Below the pieces are notes generated by a model. That model did not search any database and had not been told where the DNA came from. It saw nothing but the letters and a program-made list of their open reading frames with translations. A stretch of 14,379 bases of DNA from an uncultured Collinsella sp. (lineage in GTDB: Bacteria; Actinomycetota; Coriobacteriia; Coriobacteriales; Coriobacteriaceae): the NCBI GenBank assembly GCA_958407555.1, contig CATYJC010000040.1:1-14379 (forward strand), read 5' to 3'. This document shows positions 5,549-12,465 of the stretch, in pieces; within the stretch, counting starts at the first letter, position 1; every line of letters begins with the position of its first letter. Made by a program: the position numbers and the translations under genes.

Positions 5549-7345
5549 GTGTCTGAACAGGCGATTTATGGTGATGCTGCCTACTGTGGCGTAGAGTTGA
5601 TCAACCGCTCGGGTAACGGGGCGCTACCGGTCGGCGAACATGACTTTGCCGAGGCCATGGATCGATGCGTGCTAGTCGACAAGACGATGTTTATTGCCGA
5701 TGTCTTGGATGCTGATGCTTCCGTTGTGGCGTGTTGCCGGCCTGAAGGCTTTGGCAAGAGCATGAACCTCTCGATGCTTAGGGCTTTTCTGGAGCGACCT
5801 ACGGTCGGACAGGTCGATCGGGGCCTGTTTGCTGGTTCCCGGATTTGGGATGCGGACGGTGGGCGCTATCGGGATAAGTTTGCCCGCTACCCTGTGATAT
5901 CGCTGGACTTTTCTGACGCTGCGAGGCGTGGCGCCGCTGTTGCCAGCGTCGTGCGTGATGCTCTTTCCTGCGAATGCGCTCGCTTGCTGCCACTCTTGGA
6001 AGCTCCGGATTTACCACGAGATAAGATGCGCCACGTCGAGCGTGTTGCGCGTGGCGTGGCAAGTGCAGATGAGGTCAACTCGGTGCTTGGCGTTCTCATT
6101 GAGCTGCTGGAGATGGCTTGCTATGAGCAGGTTGTGCTGCTCGTTGATGGATACGACGCGGCGTGGTTGGGCAGTGCGGGCGCGAGGGACGCTTTCGGCG
6201 CCGATCCGGCAGAGCTATTCGATCGCGTGCTGTTTGATTCCATTGCCACTGCGGGGGATTCCTTGCGGCTGGCGTGCCTGATGGGGGAGCGTCCCGGTCC
6301 TGCCATGGTCGCGCTTTCTTCGCGCGGGTGTTCGTGCTGCATGTCGACGCCGCTCTCAACGTGGTGTGACCGGTGGTTTGGCTTTTCGGACGACGAGGTT
6401 CAGGCTCTGCTAGGCCATGCAGGACGCGGGGAATTCCTGGATGACGCGCGTGAATGGTTCGAGGGATACCGATTTGGCGGGTTTTATTGCTCGAGTCCGG
6501 CGCGCGTGATCGATTTCTTGAACCGCGGTTGCACGCCGCCGGTGCGGGCCGATCTGTATGGATATGCTGATAGCCTGAGCAGGACGATTGGTGATTGGAA
6601 TCTCGAGAGGCTTTCGACTCTGTTCGATTTACTTGAACCGCATGGATGCGTTGAAGCCCCGCTTTGTCTGGGCGCCGTCGTGTCGAATGACGCTTGCGTC
6701 GATGATGTTTGGACCGCGTTATACCTTTTCGGCTTCCTAACGACGGATATGGTTGAGGAGCCGGGAAACAGTGCTCGCTCCCGTGCTCTGCGTCTGCCTA
6801 ATGGTGAGCTTCGTCATGCATTACGTCTCGTGATTATTGAATGGTTTGAGTGCGCCGCCGAGGATGTGCGGGACGTCGATGCGTTTCGTGACGGGTTGTG
6901 CCGCGGTGACGAAGATGCGGTTAGGCAGGCGCTGCGCCGAATTCTAGGTGACGCGGGAGTCGGCGCGGTCGAGATGGATTCGCCGTTGCCATACCACCTG
7001 CTGTTGCAAGGGCTCTGCTTTGGTATGCCGGGGTATGCCAATCCGTCATCCAATCGAAAGCGCGGGGCGGATCGCTGGGATATCCAGGTGTTCCCTACGG
7101 GAAGGATGCTCGATGTGGCCGATACCTTCGGCATGCTCGACGAACGTCCGCTTGTTACTATGAACATGATGTATGACCCCGACGTGGATGCCCTGGGTCT
7201 GGAGCTGCTGGCGGTTCAGACGCTGCTCGACATTGAACGTGACGGTATCGACGAGATTCGCGTGCCACGACCAGGTGTCGGCCGCGTGCGCTGGGGCTTT
7301 GGCTTTGACGGGCAGCACGTGTCCGTAGTGTGCCAGCGGCTTTAA
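5549..7345 (+). CDS. AAA-ATPase-like / PD-(D/E)XK nuclease family protein with degenerate active sites
   Basis: The 598-residue protein has the layout of the AAA-ATPase_like + DUF1703 (PD-(D/E)XK) family. Recognisable are LPVGEHDFAEA (26-36), VDKT (43-46), the Walker A form RPEGFGKSMNLSMLRAF (64-80; family norm RPRRFGKS), YPVISLDFS (114-122), Walker B LLVDGYDAAW (197-206; norm IDEYD), WFGFSDDEV (276-284) and WFEGYRFG (303-310). The last 120 residues align in shape with the nuclease domain (PYHLLLQGL, then GFGFDG), but the usual GR-D...iEfK residues read GADRWDI...MLDVADTF. So the Walker B glutamate and the catalytic E-x-K appear lost. The GTG start has AGGGAG eight bases upstream. Family function is unclear; members are often multicopy accessory genes. 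It stands alone, converging on a glycosyltransferase gene 24 bases away. Confidence 0.85.
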   Translation: MSEQAIYGDAAYCGVELINRSGNGALPVGEHDFAEAMDRCVLVDKTMFIADVLDADASVVACCRPEGFGKSMNLSMLRAFLERPTVGQVDRGLFAGSRIWDADGGRYRDKFARYPVISLDFSDAARRGAAVASVVRDALSCECARLLPLLEAPDLPRDKMRHVERVARGVASADEVNSVLGVLIELLEMACYEQVVLLVDGYDAAWLGSAGARDAFGADPAELFDRVLFDSIATAGDSLRLACLMGERPGPAMVALSSRGCSCCMSTPLSTWCDRWFGFSDDEVQALLGHAGRGEFLDDAREWFEGYRFGGFYCSSPARVIDFLNRGCTPPVRADLYGYADSLSRTIGDWNLERLSTLFDLLEPHGCVEAPLCLGAVVSNDACVDDVWTALYLFGFLTTDMVEEPGNSARSRALRLPNGELRHALRLVIIEWFECAAEDVRDVDAFRDGLCRGDEDAVRQALRRILGDAGVGAVEMDSPLPYHLLLQGLCFGMPGYANPSSNRKRGADRWDIQVFPTGRMLDVADTFGMLDERPLVTMNMMYDPDVDALGLELLAVQTLLDIERDGIDEIRVPRPGVGRVRWGFGFDGQHVSVVCQRL

Positions 7346-7369
7346 GCAGCGGGGTGTTTTCGGCTTCTG

Positions 7370-8389
7370 TTACTCCGCGTTCTCCAGGGGCGGCATGGGC
7401 TTCCAGTCGGGATCCTTTATGATCTTGCGGGCGTCCTTCATGCCGCGGCGCAGCGCCGGAATGCCGGTCTTAAAGCACTTGTCGACCGCAGCCAAGCGGA
7501 TGAACTCTTTGCAGAAGGTCGCGGCGTTGCCCAAGCGGAACAGCATGGGGTGGTAGTCACCGTAGATCTGCATATAGCGAGCGAGGAAGCCGCGGTTGCG
7601 CATGATGTAGTAGCGGTTGGTGTCGCTCGTGGAGTTGAGCTGGCGTTTGCCGGCGATGTCCCAGTTAGAGACGGCGCGGGCGCGCTTGAGCACCACGTCG
7701 GCGACCACGGCAGCGGGGAAATGCTGGCTGGCAACATAGCCGTAGCAGGCATCGTCGCCGTAGATGAAGAAACGCGCATCGGGCAGGCCGATCTTGTCGA
7801 CAACGCGACGCGAGAACAAGCCGCCCTCAAAGCACAGCTGGTTCATGGGACGGTAGCCCTCGGGGCCCAAATCCCACTTGGCGACGGGGTTGGGGATGCC
7901 GAGCGAAAGAATGAGCTGGTACTGCCAAAAGAAGGCGCCACCGTCGAAGTCCAGGCGCGAACCCTGGATGACATCGTAGCGGTCCGTCCACTTGGCAAGG
8001 CGCTCGATGCCCTCGGGGATGACGAGCACGTCGTCGTCCATCACCCAGAACCACTGGGCGCCCAGGTCGTAGGCGCATTTAGTGCCGGCAGAGAAGCCGC
8101 CCGCACCGCCGCCGTTTTCGAGCTGCGGGGCGTAGATGACACGGTCGGTGCCGCCCTGCGCGTCAGGCTGGTCGGCGTTGATGCCCCACAAGTTAGCCAA
8201 GCGCTTGTTAAACGCCGCGCACATGGCCTTGGTCTCGCGCGAATTCTCGTTATCGACAATCACGATGCGCCAGGGCGTGGCCGTGAGCTCGATCATGGAG
8301 TCGAACAGGTTGGCCAAGAGCTCCTGGCGCTTGTACGTGACGACGACGATGGCGAGCTTATCGATGGGAGCGGGAAGGGTGGAAGTCAT
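7370..8389 (-). CDS. Family 2 glycosyltransferase (galactofuranosyl/rhamnosyltransferase-like)
   Basis: The 339-residue enzyme has a GT-A fold pattern: LAIVVVTYKR (12-21), IVIVDNENS (42-50), APQLENGGGAGGFSAG (87-102) and WFWVMDDDVLVIPEG (113-127), where DDD 118-120 is the metal/sugar-nucleotide site. FEGGLFSRRVVDKIGLPDARFFIYGDDACYGY (187-218) is the acceptor/catalytic part seen in GlfT2- and rhamnosyltransferase-like proteins. It likely adds a sugar to a surface polysaccharide at the inner face of the membrane; donor and acceptor cannot be read from sequence. I chose the ATG at 8389, preceded by AAAGGA about 11 bases upstream, because upstream in-frame codons run through the leader hairpin and operator. 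It converges on the AAA-like gene and is divergent from the membrane protein gene. Confidence 0.9.
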   Translation of the reverse strand: MTSTLPAPIDKLAIVVVTYKRQELLANLFDSMIELTATPWRIVIVDNENSRETKAMCAAFNKRLANLWGINADQPDAQGGTDRVIYAPQLENGGGAGGFSAGTKCAYDLGAQWFWVMDDDVLVIPEGIERLAKWTDRYDVIQGSRLDFDGGAFFWQYQLILSLGIPNPVAKWDLGPEGYRPMNQLCFEGGLFSRRVVDKIGLPDARFFIYGDDACYGYVASQHFPAAVVADVVLKRARAVSNWDIAGKRQLNSTSDTNRYYIMRNRGFLARYMQIYGDYHPMLFRLGNAATFCKEFIRLAAVDKCFKTGIPALRRGMKDARKIIKDPDWKPMPPLENAE

Positions 8390-8411
8390 GAACGAGAATA
8401 TCCTTTCGCGT

Positions 8412-8428
8412 GGGCGGCATATCCGCCC
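8412..8428 (-). promoter_or_regulatory. Leader hairpin of the glycosyltransferase mRNA
   Basis: GGGCGG (8412-8417) and CCGCCC (8423-8428) are perfect complements around five bases. On the leftward mRNA it lies between the predicted start of transcription and the ribosome site (AAAGGA). No T run follows, so it is not a terminator. Confidence 0.4.
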
Positions 8429-8442
8429 TGCGGAATAAACAA

Positions 8443-8460
8443 CGTGTCCCATGGGACACG
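8443..8460. promoter_or_regulatory. 18-bp perfect palindrome, probable repressor operator
   Basis: CGTGTCCCATGGGACACG equals its own reverse complement over all 18 bases. It lies directly downstream of the predicted -10 for the leftward glycosyltransferase gene, covering the expected transcription start, a classic repressor position. No cognate regulator is visible nearby. Confidence 0.6.
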
Positions 8461-8463
8461 ACT

Positions 8464-8469
8464 ATTGTA
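8464..8469 (-). promoter_or_regulatory. Predicted -10 of the glycosyltransferase gene
   Basis: Read leftward this is TACAAT, five of six consensus positions, 75 bases before the ATG. No clear -35 is seen, which could fit a promoter needing an activator. Confidence 0.35.
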
Positions 8470-8626
8470 AGCGTAGACAGGCGCCCGCGGGTAATGTTCC
8501 GCTAATCACCAAGAACGTTTGCTGCAAGCCTGGCTGACGTGTGTGCGTGGCAAGATTGCAAGCGCACATTGTGGTATTACATAGGTGCCGATTCCTGTGG
8601 ATGCGATCTTTCTGTTTGGATGCCAT

Positions 8627-9967
8627 GTGAATAAAACTCGTTTAGCTTCCTTTGCCGACAGCCTTCCCGTCAAGGTTATGTTGCTGTTTTTGGTTCTTCA
8701 GGTCGCATTTGTCCTGAGCAATACCGCGGCGAATTGCCTGCCGAGGCCCGTTATCGAGTCGCATACGCAGGGTTCGGAGTCCTCGGCCCTGTTGTCTGAC
8801 ATGTATGTCTACGACCATCGTGTTGCAGCTGGTCCTGTTTGCTTTGACAACAATCGCTTTATCATTGAAGTCGCACAGCAAAAGGACCAAGGTTCTCCGT
8901 TTAAGACGATGACTGTTGCCGAGATTGATGATGTTACGAAGGCCGACGGGATTACGCATCAGCAGTACTACCGGTATTGGCATGGATGGCAGCTCCTTAC
9001 GAATGTCTGCCTGTTTATTGGTGGTATCGACGTTGTCGTGGTGCCTGCGGCCGCTCTGGCGATTGCCGGCTCCGCTTGCGCTTACGTTGCCTTGCGGAAG
9101 CGATTTTCAAAGCCATTGACGTTGGGGTTCCTTGCAATCCTGTTGTTCTCGACCAATCTGTTTTTCAATTTTATCGGTGATCTGCTGCTGTGCATCTCGT
9201 TCTTTGTGGCGCTCATCATGATGTCTTGCATGAGCCTTCGTTTGGGCTCGGCCCCGAACTCACGGGTTTTCACAAGCCGCCTTGTCCTTTGGTCGATAGC
9301 GACGGGCGCCGTGTTTTCGTTTCTTGACTTTTTAACGATTCCTGCCGCAGTTGTCGCCCTGCATTGCTTTTTCGCCTTCATTGCACTCCCCAAGGGTGAG
9401 CGCCCCAAGCGTTGCGTCGTCACGATGCTGCAGGCGCTCTTTGGGTTTGGGCTTTCTTTTGTGTTTACCTGGGCGATGAAATGGGCTGTCGCGGCGTTCG
9501 TGCTGGGCTGGAACGGGGTTTATTCGAACGTACTGGGCGAGATGGGCCTTTGGTCTGCGCACGGTGCGTCGTCGCTGTTGCCCCAGGCTGACTGGTCTCA
9601 GATTTTGAAGGCGTTTTATTACATGAGCCCGCAGCTGTTCGCCATTTGCTCAACTGCCGGTTATGCGATGATCTCGAACGTCGTTTGTCTTGTTTCGTTT
9701 GCTGCCGTATTGGCGATTTGGATTGCCGTGCTCGTATTTTCGATACGGGGCGGTGCGCAAGGCGGCCGTCGTCGCAAGGTGTTTATCCAGTCGCTGCTCA
9801 TGATGCTGCCTCTGGTTGTTGTTCTGGGTTATTTTGTTGTTATGCATGACCATGCAATCGTTCACATTCCGGTATTTGGCTGCAAGAACTGGGCGATTAT
9901 CTTTGCGATGTTATTTGCTTCGGGTGTTAGCGCGCTTCGTGGTCTGCAGGGTCGGAAGGACGTCTAG
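8627..9967 (+). CDS. Multi-spanning membrane protein of unknown function in a surface glycan region
   Basis: About 446 residues with one hydrophobic helix near the N-terminus (VMLLFLVLQVAFVLSN), then a polar loop of roughly 85 residues ending in YYRYWHGW (115-121), then about eight further hydrophobic segments. This layout, a large outside loop after helix 1, resembles GT-C glycosyltransferases and polymerase-like proteins, and I recall RYWHG-type motifs in uncharacterised membrane proteins next to bacterial surface glycan genes; neither is proof. The start is uncertain: GTG 8627 has GGA six bases upstream and gives a sensible N-terminus; GTG 8597 (AGGTG upstream) and GTG 8585 (no ribosome site) are in frame. 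Its stop TAG overlaps the stop of the opposing acyltransferase gene within CTAG. It may work with the adjacent glycosyltransferases. Confidence 0.75.
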   Translation: MNKTRLASFADSLPVKVMLLFLVLQVAFVLSNTAANCLPRPVIESHTQGSESSALLSDMYVYDHRVAAGPVCFDNNRFIIEVAQQKDQGSPFKTMTVAEIDDVTKADGITHQQYYRYWHGWQLLTNVCLFIGGIDVVVVPAAALAIAGSACAYVALRKRFSKPLTLGFLAILLFSTNLFFNFIGDLLLCISFFVALIMMSCMSLRLGSAPNSRVFTSRLVLWSIATGAVFSFLDFLTIPAAVVALHCFFAFIALPKGERPKRCVVTMLQALFGFGLSFVFTWAMKWAVAAFVLGWNGVYSNVLGEMGLWSAHGASSLLPQADWSQILKAFYYMSPQLFAICSTAGYAMISNVVCLVSFAAVLAIWIAVLVFSIRGGAQGGRRRKVFIQSLLMMLPLVVVLGYFVVMHDHAIVHIPVFGCKNWAIIFAMLFASGVSALRGLQGRKDV

Positions 9968-11117
9968 CTGTTCATATGGGCCTTGATGGCCTCGACTACG
10001 GCCCTGCGTACGATATCCATGAGGAGCAGGGCAAGTGCGAGGCAAAGGCTCATAAGGATTCCGAGCAAAATGGCGGCGGCTGGACGGGGCTCTCCCGTTT
10101 GGATGCCTGTCGCCATGGTGTAGATTGCTTTGTCAAAGATGGGTCGCCAGACATTGCAGGTAAACGACTGTACGGCGTAGAAAGCAAGCGTTCCTGCGGC
10201 AAGAGACATGATTGTCTTGTCTGCAGCTGGGACTTTGTGGCGCGGCTGATGGAGCGCTGCGGCGGCAACGGATGCGGCGGCCAAGATAAAGGATATGACG
10301 GAAGTTGACTTGTAGGAGAGCTTCCAGAGCGCGTCGTACTGGCTGTTTGCCGATAGCAGAAGCTCGAGCGCTATGGCGGCGGCAACGAGTCCGATGAGTA
10401 CGATCTTGGATTTTTGAGCGCCGGATACGTTGCCGTGGCATTCGAGGACAAAGCGCATTTCTCCAGCTGCAATAAACGCGACCAGGTAGGTAACGGCGCT
10501 CATGAGCTTGCGCCACAAAACGATACCGGCCGCTTCATTTGCCGTCGCCGCGATGTAGCAGTTGATTCCAAATGTTGTGAGCACGAGGAGCGCTACGACA
10601 AACGGGGCCCTTATGCTGCCGATTCGCTGCCGTATCAACGCAATAACCGGGACGAGCAATACGGATGCCGCGTAGACCCAGATAAACTCGATGCCTAACG
10701 TGAGCCAGCCAATCTCGTGTAGTGAGATTTCGGGCAGGGGATAGACGTACATCGAGACAAGCAGGCAAGCTGAGCAATAAAAGAGCGTGGGCAAGACGAT
10801 CTTCTTTAACCGCGCAAACGATTTACGAGTGAGGCCCTGCGCGGATGAACCGTTTTGGAGGGCGCGTACCGCCGAGGGAATAAGGAAGTATCCCGAGATC
10901 ATAAAGAAGACCTCGTTGGCCCAGCAGCCCAGCAGCCCAGCAGGTTGATGAGGCCGAGCGCGCCGGAGTAAGGGAAGACGGCGAGCGGCGCATATTCCGG
11001 TAGACCGGCGCAGACGGCTTGAAAGGTCCACTGAAACGTGTGGAATATCGCAATCCCGGCGACCGCGACCAAGCGCAGCGCCTCGATGGAGGTATTTCTG
11101 CTTGCTTTGCTGCCCAT
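9964..11117 (-). pseudogene. Membrane O-acyltransferase (acyltransferase family 3, OafA-like), frame broken at an 8-bp repeat
   Basis: Two overlapping frames encode one acyltransferase-3 protein. The first starts MGSKASRNTSIEALRLVAVAGI (ATG 11117), has the family's early histidine (H26, IFHTF) and reads to LLGCWA, then meets TGA at 10899 after 72 residues. The second frame continues LLGCWANEVFFMISGYFLIPSA and runs to 9964 with about nine more hydrophobic helices. The switch lies in three perfect copies of CTGCTGGG (10943-10920 on this strand). With two copies the reading is continuous and gives about 381 residues, normal for the family. Such enzymes move acetyl or other acyl groups onto surface sugars at the membrane. 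The ATG is four bases past the glycosyltransferase stop, so they form an operon. It may be a reversible off state, not a dead gene; a sequencing error is also possible. Confidence 0.85.
10920..10943. repeat. Three perfect tandem copies of an 8-bp unit inside the acyltransferase gene
   Basis: On the plus strand the unit is CCCAGCAG, repeated exactly three times; on the coding strand CTGCTGGG. Eight is not a multiple of three, so gain or loss of one copy by strand slippage shifts the reading frame. Two or five copies would be in frame; three copies are out of frame. Confidence 0.95.
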
Positions 11118-11121
11118 CAGA

Positions 11122-12222
11122 CTATTTTCCAGCGCGTGCGTTGTATGAACCAAAGTGCGATGTGATCATTTTTAGAGTCTGCTTGGGGCCCTTGTTCCAT
11201 ACGTTATACAAGCCCTCGCCCACGAGGTCCTTGGCGTATGCGCAGTAGCTGATTTTAGGGTCGGCGATGCCCATATACTCGGCATAGAGCTTTTTGGCCG
11301 CGGGAGTAACGCGAGGATTGGCAAATACCAGCTCTTGCGGCATGCGTTCGAACATCCTGTGGATCGCCCGCTCGATTTCGGGGTGGCCTTCAATTCCGGT
11401 GTGCTCAATCATGATGCCCATATAGGTGAAGCCACGTGTGATTTGGGGTGTCCAAACGGCGGGGTCGGTGACGTTGAGCCGCTCAAGAATATCGACCATA
11501 TCGTTCCAGCGATTAAACGGCATCAAGGGGTCACGCTTGGCCAGAGCAGCCGCCTTTTCGGGCGTTTCCTCGCGGTAGCAGTAATACGGCTTGGGCCAGT
11601 AAGCGATCGCCTTTGCCTGGCATAGCGTTTCGACAAGGAATGGATTATCGGCCCAGCCCGCACCGGGGATTTCCTTAAACCAGATATTGTTTTGCAACAG
11701 GAAGTCGCGACGATAGATTGCTGACCAAATGGACGGATGATGGGCCAGCAGGTGTGGAGCGTCGTGAATGGTGAATGGTTGCCGAGGCGGTTTAATGCGA
11801 CCGCGATATGCGCAGTGTAGTTTGACCTCTTGGGGAGTATCGGGGTTGCGAATGATCCAATACGGGGTCTCAATAATATCGAGCTTGTTCGGATCGCCAA
11901 ATTCGCGTTTGGCAAAGGCAAGCATGTCGGAGTACATTCCGGGCTCGATCCAGTCATCGGGCTCGAGGATGGCAATCCAGTCGCCCTTTGCCTCGCGAAT
12001 GCCCAGATTGCAGGTTGCGCCGTAACCCTGGTTTGCCTTATCGATCACTCGAACGCGTGAGTCGCGCGCAGCGAAATCTTGCATAACGGCGAGCGAGTTG
12101 TCGGTGGATCCGTCGTTGATGGCGAGGATCTCCAGGTTGATTTTGTTTTCGTTTAATAGGCTGCCTATAGCCTGAGAAAGATACGGCTCGGTATTGTAAG
12201 TAGGCACGATTACGGTCAGCAT
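11122..12222 (-). CDS. Family 2 glycosyltransferase
   Basis: The 366-residue protein opens MLTVIVPTYNTEPYLSQAI, followed by LAINDGSTD (33-41), NQGYGATCNLGI (64-75) and WIAILEPDDWIEPG (82-95), where EPDD takes the place of the usual DSDD metal site. This is the classic GT-A family 2 order, as in wall and capsule sugar transferases. The C-terminal half (about 150-366) contains the acceptor part with WSAIYRRDFL and GAGWADNPF. It probably transfers a sugar from a nucleotide donor to a surface polysaccharide precursor in the cytoplasm; the donor is unknown. No transmembrane helix is evident. The ATG at 12222 has only a weak GAGAAAG upstream. It is first in a two-gene operon with the acyltransferase, whose ATG follows after four bases, so sugar addition and acylation are likely on the same polymer. 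Confidence 0.9.
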   Translation of the reverse strand: MLTVIVPTYNTEPYLSQAIGSLLNENKINLEILAINDGSTDNSLAVMQDFAARDSRVRVIDKANQGYGATCNLGIREAKGDWIAILEPDDWIEPGMYSDMLAFAKREFGDPNKLDIIETPYWIIRNPDTPQEVKLHCAYRGRIKPPRQPFTIHDAPHLLAHHPSIWSAIYRRDFLLQNNIWFKEIPGAGWADNPFLVETLCQAKAIAYWPKPYYCYREETPEKAAALAKRDPLMPFNRWNDMVDILERLNVTDPAVWTPQITRGFTYMGIMIEHTGIEGHPEIERAIHRMFERMPQELVFANPRVTPAAKKLYAEYMGIADPKISYCAYAKDLVGEGLYNVWNKGPKQTLKMITSHFGSYNARAGK

Positions 12223-12252
12223 TCAAACACTTTCTCTAGGCGATTTGGAAGA

Positions 12253-12258
12253 ATTATA
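12253..12258 (-). promoter_or_regulatory. Predicted -10 of the glycosyltransferase-acyltransferase operon
   Basis: Read leftward this is a perfect TATAAT, 31 bases before the ATG at 12222. The base positions expected for the -35 (12276-12281) read AAACCG, far from consensus, and fall inside the first GCAAC/GTTGC inverted repeat. A promoter helped or blocked by a protein bound there would fit. Confidence 0.55.
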
Positions 12259-12270
12259 CCTAATTGCGTT

Positions 12271-12318
12271 TGCAACGGTTTTAGTTGCATTTGGGTGAAG
12301 GCAACGGTAAGGGTTGCC
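12271..12318. promoter_or_regulatory. Two tandem inverted-repeat sites, candidate regulator binding sites
   Basis: GCAACGGTTTTAGTTGC (12272-12288) and GCAACGGTAAGGGTTGC (12301-12317) share GCAACGGT-N4-GTTGC and start 29 bases apart. With the flanking bases each has six-base perfect arms (TGCAAC/GTTGCA; GGCAAC/GTTGCC) around seven bases. They lie between the divergent glycosyltransferase operon and amidase gene, the first over the -35 position of the former. Confidence 0.5.
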
Positions 12319-12388
12319 AAGTTAGCAGATGGCCAAACGAATCGGGATCTCCGTTTCGTGCCATCTTGATTCAACACGATTCCTTTCA

Positions 12389-12416
12389 ATGACAATTGTT
12401 CAAAAGAAGAGATAAT
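12389..12416 (+). promoter_or_regulatory. Predicted promoter of the amidase gene
   Basis: ATGACA (12389-12394) and GATAAT (12411-12416) each match consensus at five of six positions and are 16 bases apart. Transcription would begin near 12423. A second GATAAT follows at 12422-12427. Confidence 0.55.
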
Positions 12417-12425
12417 TGTTGGATA

Positions 12426-12437
12426 ATGTTGCAACAT
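12426..12437. promoter_or_regulatory. 12-bp perfect palindrome at the start of the amidase transcript
   Basis: ATGTTGCAACAT is its own reverse complement and lies just downstream of the predicted transcription start, where a repressor could bind. It shares the GTTGC/GCAAC half-sites with the two sites at 12271-12318 but without a spacer. Confidence 0.4.
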
Positions 12438-12465
12438 GGATATTCATTTTGACTGGGGATTCAAT

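Noticed and set aside
7346..7369. A shared terminator between the converging AAA-like and glycosyltransferase genes
   Set aside because: No stem with a following T run could be drawn in the 24-base gap.
7550..8470. A 306-codon open frame antisense to the glycosyltransferase
   Set aside because: Shadow of a gene with clear GT2 motifs; its end runs through the operator and promoter of that gene.
8556..8583. Promoter TTGCAA-N16-TACATA before the membrane protein gene
   Set aside because: The -10 matches at only three of six positions; too weak to list.
10970..11031. The N-terminal stretch of the longer acyltransferase frame (starting at 11031)
   Set aside because: It reads Arg-rich nonsense (RLRRSTGICAARRLPLLRR) where the other frame gives the true family N-terminus, so it is an out-of-frame extension upstream of the repeat.
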